Below, in pieces: positions 17,580-27,087 of a stretch of DNA of 64,000 bases (position 1 is the stretch's first letter; each line of letters starts with the position of its first letter). The stretch covers positions 1 to 64,000 of the forward strand of contig NZ_AJLT01000025.1 of NCBI RefSeq assembly GCF_000258765.1. Reading direction: 5' to 3'. The position numbers and the translations under genes were made by a program. Source of the stretch: Gillisia marina (GTDB taxonomy: Bacteria > Bacteroidota > Bacteroidia > Flavobacteriales > Flavobacteriaceae). The notes beneath the pieces were generated by a model. It was not told the origin of the DNA. It saw nothing but the letters and a program-made list of their open reading frames with translations, and made no database searches.

Positions 17580-18599
17580 ATGAAAATTGCAGTTAAGACC
17601 TTACCGGTTAATGAAATAATTCAAGACATTTCAGAGTCTTTAAATGTCCCGTTGGATAATGATGGAGCGGAACAGATTTTGACCATACCCAAAGAATTGG
17701 GAGAAGGTACTGTACATGCTTCAAGTTTCGACTCGGGAATTGGAGTGATCTCCTACAATTGCAAATTTTATGAGGATGTAGAAATTCATTTTACACTAAA
17801 TAGCATACACCCATTAAAATTTATTTTTTGCTCTGAAGGTTCTGTTTCACACTCTTTTCAGGATGGTGAAAAGATGCACGAAATCGATGCATATCAGAAT
17901 ATTGTAGTTTCCAGCAGTGGATATAATGGACACGTCTTATATTTTAAGGCGAACGTGCAAACCCATGTTTCTAGCTTAGAAATAATACGAGCTACTTTTT
18001 CTCATCGGTCAAATTATAATTTTCAAGATTTAGATGACACTTTAAAAAAGCTGTTTAAGGATGAGGTTTCAAAACATCAATTTTTCTACCAAGGAAATTA
18101 TAGTATGAAAGCAGCCGATCTCATGGAAGAAATGAATGAGAAAGAACATTCAGGCTTTTTAAGGTCTCTTTTTCTCGAAGGAAAGTCTTTCGAGATGCTA
18201 GTAGTGCAGATCGCTCAATATCAAGATGATGAAGCTGAAGATAAACTGCCTAAAATTTTAAGGAAATCAGACATTCAAAAAGTGGATTATGTTGCCAAAA
18301 GAATTGCGGGGGATTTATCTAGTAATTTAACAGTAGAGAATTTGGCAAAGGAAGCTGGTACCAATGTAAATAAGCTTCAGGAAGGTTTTAAATATGTATA
18401 CGATCTAACTGTAAATAAATACATTCAGAATGTGAAGCTGGAGGCAGCGAAGGATATGCTTATGAATTCTGAAAAGAACATATCTGAGATCGTTCTTGCC
18501 ATTGGATTAAATAACAGAAGTTATTTTTCTAAGATCTTCAAAGAAAAATATGGGGTGAATCCAAAATACTTTTTAAAGTCTATGAAGACCGATTCGTAA
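17580..18599 (+). CDS. AraC family transcriptional regulator
   Basis: Regulator of 339 aa. The C-terminal ~100 residues form the two helix-turn-helix units of AraC/XylS: LSSNLTVENLAKEAGTNVNKL, then ISEIVLAIGLNNRSYFSKIFKEKYGVNPKYF, the typical AraC ending. The N-terminal 230 residues are a less conserved sensing domain found in many flavobacterial AraC proteins, without a visible membrane segment. It is divergent from the arsenosugar-type operon and could control it, but its position upstream of a histidine kinase is equally suggestive. Effector unknown. Confidence 0.85.
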   Translation: MKIAVKTLPVNEIIQDISESLNVPLDNDGAEQILTIPKELGEGTVHASSFDSGIGVISYNCKFYEDVEIHFTLNSIHPLKFIFCSEGSVSHSFQDGEKMHEIDAYQNIVVSSSGYNGHVLYFKANVQTHVSSLEIIRATFSHRSNYNFQDLDDTLKKLFKDEVSKHQFFYQGNYSMKAADLMEEMNEKEHSGFLRSLFLEGKSFEMLVVQIAQYQDDEAEDKLPKILRKSDIQKVDYVAKRIAGDLSSNLTVENLAKEAGTNVNKLQEGFKYVYDLTVNKYIQNVKLEAAKDMLMNSEKNISEIVLAIGLNNRSYFSKIFKEKYGVNPKYFLKSMKTDS

Positions 18600-18619
18600 C
18601 GCTTTTTATTAAAAAAGCG
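18600..18619 (+). terminator. Weak hairpin after the AraC gene
   Basis: CGCTTTTT at 18600-18607 pairs with AAAAAGCG at 18612-18619 around a 4-base loop, immediately after the AraC stop codon. There is no T run after the stem, so termination efficiency is doubtful. Confidence 0.35.
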
Positions 18620-18696
18620 AGTAATTGGTATCATAATATTTAATTTCTTTATATTTAGTAAAATTTTAAGAAACTTATTTTTACACCCTATCCTAC

Positions 18697-21051
18697 ATGA
18701 GCCCGAAAGAAGGTTCTCGTTTTTTTAAAAAACAAGTATTTTCCCGCCCAATTCTAGCGGGAATTTTAGCATTCTTTTTTCTTTTATTATTAGGGTTCTA
18801 TTTATTGTTTCAGCGCTATCAAATTATTCGAGAGGCTGAAGAGCGGGGAATGATTAATGTAATGGGGCTTGTGGAGCAAAACTTAAATCATTTGCTCAAA
18901 GACAGCTATTCTGTTGCGCTGAGTATGGCTCTGCTAATTAATGATGAGGGAGAGATTAAAAATTTTGAGGAGAATGCACCTTTATTATTAAAACAATTTC
19001 CAATTGTAGACGATATCCAGTTGGTGCCATGTGGGGTTATTAAAAAGGTGTATCCATACGAAAGAAATAAGGCAGTAATAGGATATGATATTCTTAATGA
19101 TCCTAACACCCGAAAAGAAGCTCTTAAGGCAATAGATGCGAAGAAAATGTATTTCGCAGGACCCATAAATTTAAAACAAGGAGGAACTGCCGTTGTTGGA
19201 AGATTACCTGTTTTTAAAAATAATGAATTTTGGGGTTTTTCAGCTGTAATAATTAAGCTAGAAAATCTCCTGGAATTGGCAGGGTTGAAAAAATTAACCG
19301 GAGAAAAATATCTGTTTCAATTTTCTAAAGTAGACACTGAAACTAAAAAGGAGCAATTTTTTCTTCCGAAGAAAATAAATTCCGAATATCAGGTTTCAGA
19401 AACTATTGTTTTGCCCGATGGAGATTGGAAGTTTTATATAGCACTTAAGAATCCTAAGGAATCGTTTTATGAACTAATTCCTTTAGCTTTTTTTATGCTT
19501 CTATTCGCATGCTGGTTAAGTTGGATGGTGATTCTCTTATTTAAACAACCCGATAGGCTTCAGAAATTGGTAAATGCACAAGCAGGAGAATTAGCAAATA
19601 GCGAATTAAAATTCCGAACAATTTTTAATCAAGCAGCAGTTGGGATGGTTCGAGTAGAAACTGCTACAGGAAGGTTTTTGGAGACCAACCAGAAATTTAG
19701 GGAGCTCTCCGGATACACCGATGCCGAGTTGAGAAATATGAATTTTAAGGATATTTCACATCCTTCAGAAATCGATAAAAATGTTTCTTTAATGAATCAG
19801 TTATCAACGGGAAGTATAAGGGAATATAGTTTAGAAAAAAGATTAATTCAGAAGGGCGGAAATATAGTTTGGATCAAACTTTCGGTGACCCCACTATGGA
19901 AAAAAGGCTCATCGGGCAATACACATATCTCAATTATAGAAGACATAACCGAAAGGGTTTTTGCGCAGGAAGAACTGGCTCAAAAAGAACAAAGATATCG
20001 TGCACTTGTAGAGAATGGTGCCGAGGTGGTAACAATTTTTTCTGAAGAAGGATGGACACTGTATTCTTCTCCTTCCGGAGAAAAGCTTTCTGGATACTCT
20101 GAGGCGGAAATTAAAGCCATTAACTTAGGATCGTTAGTCCATCCGAAAGATTTTAAATCTTTTCAAAAACAAATACAAACAGCAATTCAAAATCCTAAGC
20201 AACCATTTCTTGGAGATCCAATAAGATTGCTAAATAAAGCAGGGGAATGGCGTTGGGCAGAATCTACTATAACCAGCTTATTAGATGATCCTAATATTAA
20301 TGGAATTGTAGGAAATTTTAGAGATGTTAGTGAAAAAAAAGAGGCTGAGATTAATTTAAATAGAAGCTATCAAACCGTTATGGAGCAAAATAGGAGATTA
20401 TTAAATTTCTCTTATATAGTTTCCCACAATTTAAGGTCTCATTCCAGTAATATTCAGGCTATCTTGAGCCTTTATAATACAACATCGTTGGAGGAAGAGA
20501 AGCTTAATTATATAGATTTACTTTCTAAAGTAGGGAGTGCTTTAAACCATACTTTAGATGACCTTAATGAGGTGGTTTCCATTAATACAAATCTAGATCT
20601 TAATGTCGAGCCATTACAAATAAACACTTTTATAGATAAGACAATAGATCTTTTGCAAATGCAAATTACTAAGAAAGGAGCTGTAATTACTAGGGATGTG
20701 CCGGATGATATGATAGTTCCTTTTAATTCTGCCTATCTGGAAAGTGTTTTATTAAACTTTCTAACAAATGCGCTAAAATACCGGGAGCCAACAAGGAAAT
20801 TAGAGATTTCGATTACTGGTTATAAAGAAAATGAAATTTGGGTATTAGAGATTGCAGATAATGGAGTCGGGATAGATCTGGAGCGGCATGGGGACAAGAT
20901 TTTTGGGTTATATAAGACATTTACTCAAACTGCAAATTCTCGAGGAGTGGGATTATTTATTACCCGCAACCAAATAGAAGCTATGGGTGGTAGGGTAGCT
21001 GTAGAAAGTGAGGTTGGTGTAGGAACCGTATTTAAAATACATTTTAAATGA
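18697..21051 (+). CDS. CHASE-PAS-PAS sensor histidine kinase
   Basis: Membrane histidine kinase of 784 aa. Order of parts: membrane segment (~17-37), extracellular CHASE-type domain (~70-200, with YDILNDPNTRKEAL and a GPINLKQGGTAVVGRLPVF block), second membrane segment (~260-285), two PAS domains (~305-420 and ~425-545; EDITERVFAQEE and FRDVSEKKEAE mark their ends), HisKA-like region with phosphoacceptor His577 in VSHNLRS, and an ATPase domain with NALKYR (N box), DNGVGID and GVGLFITRN. CHASE domains bind small extracellular ligands. The ATGA overlap with the receiver gene downstream shows they are cotranscribed. Signal and target are unknown. Confidence 0.88.
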   Translation: MSPKEGSRFFKKQVFSRPILAGILAFFFLLLLGFYLLFQRYQIIREAEERGMINVMGLVEQNLNHLLKDSYSVALSMALLINDEGEIKNFEENAPLLLKQFPIVDDIQLVPCGVIKKVYPYERNKAVIGYDILNDPNTRKEALKAIDAKKMYFAGPINLKQGGTAVVGRLPVFKNNEFWGFSAVIIKLENLLELAGLKKLTGEKYLFQFSKVDTETKKEQFFLPKKINSEYQVSETIVLPDGDWKFYIALKNPKESFYELIPLAFFMLLFACWLSWMVILLFKQPDRLQKLVNAQAGELANSELKFRTIFNQAAVGMVRVETATGRFLETNQKFRELSGYTDAELRNMNFKDISHPSEIDKNVSLMNQLSTGSIREYSLEKRLIQKGGNIVWIKLSVTPLWKKGSSGNTHISIIEDITERVFAQEELAQKEQRYRALVENGAEVVTIFSEEGWTLYSSPSGEKLSGYSEAEIKAINLGSLVHPKDFKSFQKQIQTAIQNPKQPFLGDPIRLLNKAGEWRWAESTITSLLDDPNINGIVGNFRDVSEKKEAEINLNRSYQTVMEQNRRLLNFSYIVSHNLRSHSSNIQAILSLYNTTSLEEEKLNYIDLLSKVGSALNHTLDDLNEVVSINTNLDLNVEPLQINTFIDKTIDLLQMQITKKGAVITRDVPDDMIVPFNSAYLESVLLNFLTNALKYREPTRKLEISITGYKENEIWVLEIADNGVGIDLERHGDKIFGLYKTFTQTANSRGVGLFITRNQIEAMGGRVAVESEVGVGTVFKIHFK

Positions 21052-21434
21052 GAGAAAGCATTTGTATTATAGACGACGATCAAATTTATCAGCTTATTGT
21101 GAAAAAGGTTGTGGAACGTACGGGTCAATTTAACTCTATCTGTTTTTATAATGATGGAATAGAAGCTTTCGAAGATTTTAAATCTCCTGAATATGATCTT
21201 CCGAAATTAATACTATTGGATATCAATATGCCTCAAATGGATGGCTGGCAATTTTTAGACAGTTTAATTGCTCATAGACCAAATTTTCATCTGGAAACCA
21301 TCATATATATAGTTACTTCCTCAATTGCACATTCAGATAGGGACAAAGCAAAGTCGTATAAAGAAGTCTCAGGCTTTTTAAGTAAGCCTCTAAGCGTAGA
21401 GAAACTTAAGGAGATTGCCGTTAGGCATCGATAG
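21048..21434 (+). CDS. Single-domain response regulator receiver
   Basis: CheY-like receiver of 128 aa with no output domain. The acidic pocket is IIDDDQ at the N-terminus, the phosphoacceptor is Asp58 in LLDINMPQMDGW, and the conserved Thr/Ser and Lys are in IVTSS and FLSKPLS. Its start overlaps the kinase stop by four bases (ATGA). It probably passes phosphate to another protein or interacts directly with a target. The last 226 bases are repeated, 95% identical, at 23838-24063 beyond the rfbBA genes. Confidence 0.9.
   Translation: MRESICIIDDDQIYQLIVKKVVERTGQFNSICFYNDGIEAFEDFKSPEYDLPKLILLDINMPQMDGWQFLDSLIAHRPNFHLETIIYIVTSSIAHSDRDKAKSYKEVSGFLSKPLSVEKLKEIAVRHR
21204..21429 (+). repeat. Direct repeat, copy 1 (inside receiver gene)
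   Basis: This 226-base segment aligns without gaps to 23838-24063 with 11 mismatches by my count. The two copies are in the same orientation and enclose about 2.4 kb that carries rfbB and rfbA. Confidence 0.85.
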
Positions 21435-21749
21435 GTAAAGCTATTTCTTCACCAACGCTTTGTATTTTAATTATTTTTTTGAAATCTTGGTTTTGGGCCT
21501 ACAATTACATGATTTTTCTCAATTTTATGACTAAAAAACTAAAGGAGACTTTTCCTTCTAGCAAGGTTTTATAAGTCTTTACAATTAAAATAAGTTAATA
21601 TTTAGGATGCTCTTGAATGGCTCCCTTAAATATTTAAAATGTTAGGGTTTCCAATCTAAAGCAGTTTTATTAGTAGAGAACCCTATAAAAATTTAATTTT
21701 ACGTCTGGAGTGAAGTGTGTTGTATTAATTTGATTGTATTAAATTGGTC
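21435..21749. other. Intergenic region, no feature recognised
   Basis: AT-rich stretch between the receiver gene and rfbB. I see no gene, clear terminator or complete promoter. The presumed rfbB promoter must lie in its last 100 bases. Confidence 0.5.
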
Positions 21750-22797
21750 ATGAAAAAAATATTAATAACCGGAGGAGCAGGATTTATAGGTTCTCATGTA
21801 GTTAGAAGATTTGTTAACAAATATCCAGATTATCACATCTATAATTTAGACGCCTTGACTTATGCGGGAAACCTTGAAAATTTAAAAGATATTGAAGGTA
21901 AAGAAAATTATACTTTTCTTCATGGTGATATTACAGATGAGAATTATATTACCGCCCTTTTTAACACACACCAATTTGATGATGTGATTCATCTAGCTGC
22001 CGAATCTCATGTGGACAGGTCTATCACAGGTCCATTGGTTTTTGCAAAAACAAACATATTGGGAACCATGATTCTTTTGAATGCATTTAAAGAACTGTGG
22101 GCCAATAATTGGGCAGATAGACAATTCTATCATATTAGTACAGATGAGGTTTACGGAACTCTAGGAGAGACAGGTTTGTTTAAAGAAACCACTTCCTATG
22201 ACCCTAATTCTCCTTATTCAGCTTCAAAAGCCAGTTCCGATCATTTTGTGCGGGCATATGGGGAAACTTATGGGCTTCCTTATGTAATTACCAATTGTTC
22301 CAATAACTATGGGCCAAACCAATTTCCGGAGAAACTTATTCCATTATTTATAAATAATATAGTTCAAAAAAAAGTCATTGCCAGTCTATGGAGATGGGAG
22401 ATATACCCGAGATTGGTTGTATGTTATGGATCATGCCGTTGCGATTGATCTGGTATTTCATAAGGGCAATAAAAAAGCAACATACAATATTGGTGGTTTT
22501 AATGAATGGCAAAATTTAGATCTTGTAAAGTTGCTTTGCAAGATCATGGATAAGAAATTAAAGCGAGCAGAAGGATCTTCTGAAGAGTTGATCACATATA
22601 TCAAGAACCGTCCTGGGCACGATAAGCGCTATGCGATAGATGCATCAAAAATTAATGAAGAATTAGGCTGGAAACCATCTGTTACTTTTGAAGAAGGTTT
22701 GGAGCTAACCATCGATTGGTATCTGCAAAATGAGGATTGGTTTAATGGGGTTACTTCGGGGAAATATCAGGATTATTATAAGAATCAATACAATTAA
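21750..22797 (+). pseudogene. rfbB: dTDP-glucose 4,6-dehydratase, frameshifted
   Basis: NAD-dependent dehydratase that converts dTDP-glucose to dTDP-4-keto-6-deoxyglucose, the second step of dTDP-rhamnose synthesis. About 348 aa when repaired. Motifs are the NAD site TGGAGFIGSHV, HLAAESHVDRSI, ISTDEVYG and the catalytic YSASKASSDH. The frame is lost after IVQKK at a run of eight A, 22366-22373; seven give KKSLPVYGDGRYTRDWLYVMDH and read to the proper end. I start at the ATG at 21750 (MKKILITGG), not the TTG two codons upstream. The stop overlaps the rfbA start by one base. Confidence 0.9.
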
Positions 22798-23681
22798 TGA
22801 GTATGAAAGGAATTATTCTAGCCGGAGGCTCTGGGACACGCTTATATCCAATTACAAAAGGGGTTTCCAAGCAGTTGCTTAGCATTTATGATAAACCTAT
22901 GATTTATTACCCGCTATCTGTATTGATGTTGGCAGGAATAAAAGAAGTACTCATTATATCTACTCCAGAGGATCTCCCAAATTTTGAGAAGCTGCTCAAA
23001 GATGGCTCTGATATTGGTATGCGATTCGAATATAAAATTCAGCCCAGCCCAGATGGATTAGCCCAGGCATTTATAATTGGGGAAGAATTTATTGGGAACG
23101 ATGATGTATGCCTAGTGCTTGGGGATAACCTTTTCTACGGTCATGGTTTAAGCGGAATGCTGAAGCAATCTGTAGAAAATGTGGAGCAACATGGTAAAGC
23201 TACTGTTTTTGGCTATTATGTGAATAATCCAGAGCGCTATGGTGTTGCTGAATTTGATAATGATGGAAACGTGATTAGTATTGAAGAAAAACCAAAGCAC
23301 CCAAAAAGTAATTATGCGGTCATTGGTCTTTATTTCTATCCAAACAACGTAGTGCAGATAGCAAAAAATGTAAGACCAAGTAGCCGGGGAGAACTGGAAA
23401 TTACCAGTGTAAATGAAGCATACCTAAAAAACGAAAAACTTAAGGTGGAATTAATGGGAAGGGGATATGCCTGGTTAGATACCGGAACACACGAATCTAT
23501 GCTGGATGCTTCAAATTTTATTCATACCATAGAAAAACGCCAAGGTTTAAAAGTAGCTTGTATAGAGGAAATCGCTTATGAAAAAGGGTATATCAATAAG
23601 GGGCAATTAATAAAATTGGCCGAACCTTTAAAGAAAAATGAATACGGACAGTACTTATTAAAACGTGCAGAGAAAAGATGA
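22797..23681 (+). CDS. rfbA: Glucose-1-phosphate thymidylyltransferase
   Basis: Makes dTDP-glucose from dTTP and glucose-1-phosphate, the first step of the dTDP-deoxysugar pathway. 294 aa, normal length. Motifs are the nucleotide-binding [18 protein letters not shown] at residues ~9-26, [12 protein letters not shown] near 110, and [19 protein letters not shown] near 165-183. Two starts are close: ATG 22797 (overlapping the rfbB stop) and ATG 22803; both give MKGIILAGG. rfbC and rfbD, needed for dTDP-rhamnose, are not in the window. A strong terminator follows. Confidence 0.93.
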   Translation: MSMKGIILAGGSGTRLYPITKGVSKQLLSIYDKPMIYYPLSVLMLAGIKEVLIISTPEDLPNFEKLLKDGSDIGMRFEYKIQPSPDGLAQAFIIGEEFIGNDDVCLVLGDNLFYGHGLSGMLKQSVENVEQHGKATVFGYYVNNPERYGVAEFDNDGNVISIEEKPKHPKSNYAVIGLYFYPNNVVQIAKNVRPSSRGELEITSVNEAYLKNEKLKVELMGRGYAWLDTGTHESMLDASNFIHTIEKRQGLKVACIEEIAYEKGYINKGQLIKLAEPLKKNEYGQYLLKRAEKR

Positions 23682-23752
23682 TTTGATGTTCGTACTAAGA
23701 GAGTAAAAAGCGGTACAGGAAAAGTGAGATTTAAAAATTGCTGTAATGACCT

Positions 23753-23776
23753 AAAGGAGCCTTGGGCTCCTTTTTT
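23753..23776 (+). terminator. Rho-independent terminator after rfbA
   Basis: AAAGGAGCC at 23753-23761, a 3-base loop, and GGCTCCTTT at 23765-23773 form a 9-bp stem that runs into six T. It ends the rfbBA transcript. Confidence 0.85.
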
Positions 23777-23807
23777 ATGGAAAAAAACACAGTAAAAAAC
23801 GCGGTGA

Positions 23808-24071
23808 AATAAAAAAACTTCTGAATATTACCTGTCAAAATTAATACTACTGGATATCAATATGCCTCAAATGGATGGCTGGCAATTTTTGGACAGTTTA
23901 ATTTTTCATAGACCAAATTTTCATCTGGAAACCATCATTTATATAGTTACTTCCTCTATTGCACATTCAGATAGGGACAAAGCAAAGTCGTATAAAGAAG
24001 TCTCAGGTTTTTTAAGTAAGCCTCTAAGCGTAGAAAAACTTAAGCAAGTTGCCGTTAGGCATCAAGAATAG
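23808..24071 (+). pseudogene. 5'-truncated second copy of the receiver gene
   Basis: Remnant of a CheY-like receiver. In the frame that ends at 24071 it reads SEYYLSKLILLDINMPQMDGW... to AVRHQE, closely matching residues ~46-128 of the receiver at 21048-21434; bases 23838-24063 are 95% identical. The N-terminal half, including the acidic pocket, is missing: upstream in this frame is a stop at 23805-23807 and then the rfbA terminator. An internal ATG at 23862 exists but would yield only 69 residues lacking the phosphoacceptor aspartate. It is best read as a dead duplicate. Confidence 0.8.
23838..24063 (+). repeat. Direct repeat, copy 2
   Basis: Second copy of the 226-base segment at 21204-21429 (11 mismatches, no gaps). 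Homology fades just upstream into divergent but still similar codons, so the original duplication was probably longer and has been cut back. Confidence 0.85.
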
Positions 24072-24255
24072 ACAAATTATAATCTTCAGAATTCTATCCT
24101 AAATAGAAAATTTAAGCACTGTTTTTACTTCAAAATAAAATAACGAAAAGAGCGATGAAATTTTTCATATAAAAATTTTTTGTATTGTTTTTTGATCTAC
24201 ATTTAATCCGCTAAAAACGAAAGTGTTATAATTTAAAAACAATCTATTTAATGAA

Positions 24256-24950
24256 ATGAAAAAACTATCTTTTTTATTACTTCTGTTCGTCTTGCCAAGT
24301 ATGGGGCAGGATTTAAACGATGCTGATTCTAAAATGCAAAAATTACGAATCGCAACACATGCAGGTTTTGGATATAGAACCGGAAAGGTTTCTAATGAAA
24401 TTCCAGCAGTTTTAAGGGACTACACCAAAAACTTAAAATCTGGCTACAGTTGGGCTTGGATGCTTCCTATTTTGTAAACTACAACTGGGCACTAGGCCTT
24501 AAGTATAGTCGCTTTGCTTCTCAGGAATCTTTAAGAAACATGCAGGTAGATTTTAACGATGGAAGTAGCGTACAGGGAACTATTTCAGATGATATCTCCA
24601 TAAATTTTATAGGCCCTTCTTTTATGTCTAAATATGCATTGAATAATTCTAAACATAGTTTTATTGGCTCCTTTAGTTTTGGATATATGTCCTATTTGGA
24701 CGAATCTCTTTTAGTGAATAGAAATGTGAACATAAAGGGATCAACGTTGGGAGCAGCAATAGATTTAGGGTACGATTTTGCCCTGTCTAAATATCTTTCA
24801 ATTGGAGCTCAGGCTTCATTAACTGGTGGAGGCTTGTCCAAATTAAAAGTAAATGATGGTTTTACTGAAAACACTATTAATTTGGAAGATGAAAATGTTG
24901 AGAGTCTTTCAAGATTCGATTTAGGAGCAGGAATAAGGTTTAAAATTTAA
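24256..24950 (+). pseudogene. Outer-membrane beta-barrel-like protein, frameshifted
   Basis: Exported protein of about 231 aa when repaired: signal sequence MKKLSFLLLLFVLPSMGQ, then alternating strands rich in Gly and aromatic residues and a terminal strand LGAGIRFKI, as in small porin-like barrels. The frame breaks at AGTTGGGCTTGG, a run of three G at 24452-24454; four G give SYSWGLDASYFVNYNWALGLKYS and join the two parts. No family beyond outer-membrane barrel can be named. It is followed after 10 bases by another small exported protein and could share its transcript. Confidence 0.7.
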
Positions 24951-24960
24951 TTCTTCTATT

Positions 24961-25563
24961 ATGAAAAATATACTGATTAAATACGGTTTCCTTCTATTTT
25001 GTGGGTTATCCGCATCATTTGCGCAAAATGGAAATTCTTTACAGGGAAAATATCCTGAAGGAATCTATAAAACTTTTGAGGATTTTAAAAGCACTTCCCC
25101 TTCCGGCTCTAAAGCAGATTTTACTATAAAAACAGGAAATGATACCATTTCGCATCGTTTTTTTTCTGCAACTACGGAAAAAAGGATGAAATAGGAATTT
25201 GCATTCTCTGACGGGAAAGATATTTATATAAGTGTGGCTGATATAATGAAAAATTTACCAAAAAAAGATAAAGGACAAATGGTTGATGGTGGGAATTATC
25301 ATTTAAAGGCTATTAACTCGGGGTCTCAATATTTATATTTTGAGGATTATTTTTCAAGTCAGAATGCTCAGCTTTTGGGAGGTAACATTGCGGCTGTTGC
25401 CAGTAGGCGTTTAAAAGGTTTGGTTTACAACAAACATGATAATAGTTTTAACCTTTTTAGAAATGCTGAAGATTTTGAAAAGTTTATTGAAAAAAATCAT
25501 CCGGAGTTCGTTGCCAGAATAAAAGAAAAAGATAACATGGAAAAAAGAAAGAAAAAAAATTGA
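24961..25563 (+). pseudogene. Exported protein with internal stop
   Basis: Signal sequence MKNILIKYGFLLFCGLSASFAQ, then a soluble region of unknown family. A TAG at 25192-25194 interrupts the frame after TTEKRMK, but the same frame continues as EFAFSDGKDIYISVADI to the stop at 25563, about 200 codons in all. Two compensating shifts could explain it: one more A in the run before GGATGAAATAGG and one less T in GGAATTTGC would read TEKKDEIGIAFSDGKD. A real nonsense mutation is the alternative. The end is lysine-rich. Function unknown. Confidence 0.6.
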
Positions 25564-25630
25564 AGATATCAATCTAATACGTGAAATTATATCTGATATA
25601 AACAGATCTTAATCTAGATACAACTTAGTT

Positions 25631-25678
25631 AATTTAAAAGGGAGGAGCTATTTTTAAATAGCTCCTCCCTTTTAAATT
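25631..25678. terminator. Long bidirectional hairpin terminator
   Basis: A perfect stem of about 21 bp, including AAAAGGGAGGAGCTAT on the left and ATAGCTCCTCCCTTTT on the right, with a 6-base loop at 25652-25657. It has T-rich tails both ways. It separates the exported-protein genes from the dinB operon. Confidence 0.88.
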
Positions 25679-25798
25679 AACACGTCCCAAGCAAATCCAT
25701 CTGTGATGTTTTCGAAAGTTCAGTTTATTGAATTTAGATACTTATCAACATTAACATTTTTAAGTTTTAAAGCGATAGCGGAATTTAAAAAATAATAT

Positions 25799-25806
25799 TA
25801 ATTTTG
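25799..25806 (+). promoter_or_regulatory. Candidate -7 box of the dinB-dnaE operon
   Basis: TAATTTTG matches TAnnTTTG and overlaps the first base of the downstream palindrome. No TTG is seen at the -33 distance. A repressor on the palindrome would block it. Confidence 0.5.
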
Positions 25807-25835
25807 GAATAATTCCATTTTATAGGAATAATTCC
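25806..25835 (+). promoter_or_regulatory. Tandem palindromic operator before dinB
   Basis: GGAATAATTCC occurs at 25806-25816 and 25825-25835. Each is a perfect palindrome around a central A, and the centres are 19 bases apart, close to two helical turns. The array ends 6 bases before the dinB ATG. This geometry suits a dimeric repressor such as a LexA-like or XRE/S24 protein that controls mutagenesis genes; none is encoded in the window. Confidence 0.65.
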
Positions 25836-25841
25836 AAAATC

Positions 25842-27059
25842 ATGAAAGAGAAATCCATTATTCATCTCGATTTAGATACTTTTTTCGTGTCTGTAGAACG
25901 TCATCTCAATTCTGAATTGGAAAAAAAACCAATACTTGTAGGAGGCATTGGAGATCGCGGTGTGGTAGCCGCATGTAGTTATGAAACCCGCGCTTTTGGA
26001 GTGCGCTCTGGAATGGCTATGAAGTTTGCTCGACAACTATGTCCTGAGGCAATTATCATTAAAGGCAATGCCGGTACCTATACGCAACATTCTAAAATAG
26101 TGACGGATATTATTAAAAGTAAAGTTCCATCATTCGAAAAAGCAAGTGTAGATGAATTTTATGCCGATTTAAGTGGAATGGATAAGTTTTTTGGGATACA
26201 AAAATTTGCCCATGAACTTCGCCAAACCATTATCAAAGAGAGTGGTTTGCCTATTTCCTTTGGATTGTCTAAAAACAAAGTGGTTTCTAAAATAGCAACA
26301 GGAGTAGCTAAGCCTAATGCTGAAAAAATTATTGATTATGGAGAAGAAAAAAAATTCTTAGCACCGCTTTCGGTTAGAAGTATTCCAATGATTGGTAACA
26401 AAACTTTTCAGGTTTTAATGAATTTAGGAGTTCGTGAAATTAGAGTGATTCAAGAAATGCCGGTAGAAATGCTGGAAAGTGTGTTAGGCAAGAATGGACG
26501 AACAATTTGGAAGCGTGCACAAGGCATAGATGATTCTCCTATTATTCCTTTCCATGATCGGAAATCCATTTCCACAGAGCGTACTTTTTCTCGGGACACT
26601 ATAGATGTATCAAAACTACATGCAACTCTAGTTGCGATGGCAGAGAGTTTGGCCTATCAACTGCGAAGAGGTAATAAACTTACTTCTAATGTAAGTGTTA
26701 AGATTAGATATTCAGATTTTAACACCTATACCAAACAAGCTAAGATTGCTTACACCAGTGCCGACCATATTCTTATTTCAAAAGTGGAAGAATTATTTAA
26801 ACAACTTTATAATCGTCGATTATTAATAAGGTTGATAGGAGTGAAATTCAGCGGACTGGCGGGTGGGAATTATCAAATTAACCTTTTTGATGATTCCGAA
26901 GAAATGTTGAACCTATACAATTCCCTTGATAAAATAAAAAATAAATATGGGGAGCGTAGTATTATGCGTGCTATTGCTATGGATACTAAAACCATAGGTC
27001 GTATGTCGAATCCATTTAATGGTGAGCCACCAACGGTCTTGGCGCATCGAAAACAGTAA
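25842..27059 (+). CDS. dinB: Y-family DNA polymerase (DinB/ImuB-like Pol IV)
   Basis: Error-prone polymerase of 405 aa that copies past lesions. Catalytic acidic residues are seen in IHLDLDTFFVSVERH at residues ~7-21 and ASVDEFYADLSGMD near 104-117; VLGKNGRTIWKRAQGID and RSISTERTFSRD-like segments mark the thumb and little-finger region. It is followed after 28 bases by a short DnaE-type polymerase, a pairing like imuB-dnaE2 cassettes, but the active-site acids are kept here, unlike classic ImuB. Two palindromes directly upstream suggest damage-inducible control. Confidence 0.88.
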   Translation: MKEKSIIHLDLDTFFVSVERHLNSELEKKPILVGGIGDRGVVAACSYETRAFGVRSGMAMKFARQLCPEAIIIKGNAGTYTQHSKIVTDIIKSKVPSFEKASVDEFYADLSGMDKFFGIQKFAHELRQTIIKESGLPISFGLSKNKVVSKIATGVAKPNAEKIIDYGEEKKFLAPLSVRSIPMIGNKTFQVLMNLGVREIRVIQEMPVEMLESVLGKNGRTIWKRAQGIDDSPIIPFHDRKSISTERTFSRDTIDVSKLHATLVAMAESLAYQLRRGNKLTSNVSVKIRYSDFNTYTKQAKIAYTSADHILISKVEELFKQLYNRRLLIRLIGVKFSGLAGGNYQINLFDDSEEMLNLYNSLDKIKNKYGERSIMRAIAMDTKTIGRMSNPFNGEPPTVLAHRKQ

Positions 27060-27087
27060 AAAACTATTTAATTCATAAACTGTTATA

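Noticed and set aside
21750-23681. Complete dTDP-rhamnose pathway
   Set aside because: Only rfbB and rfbA are here; rfbC and rfbD are not in the window.
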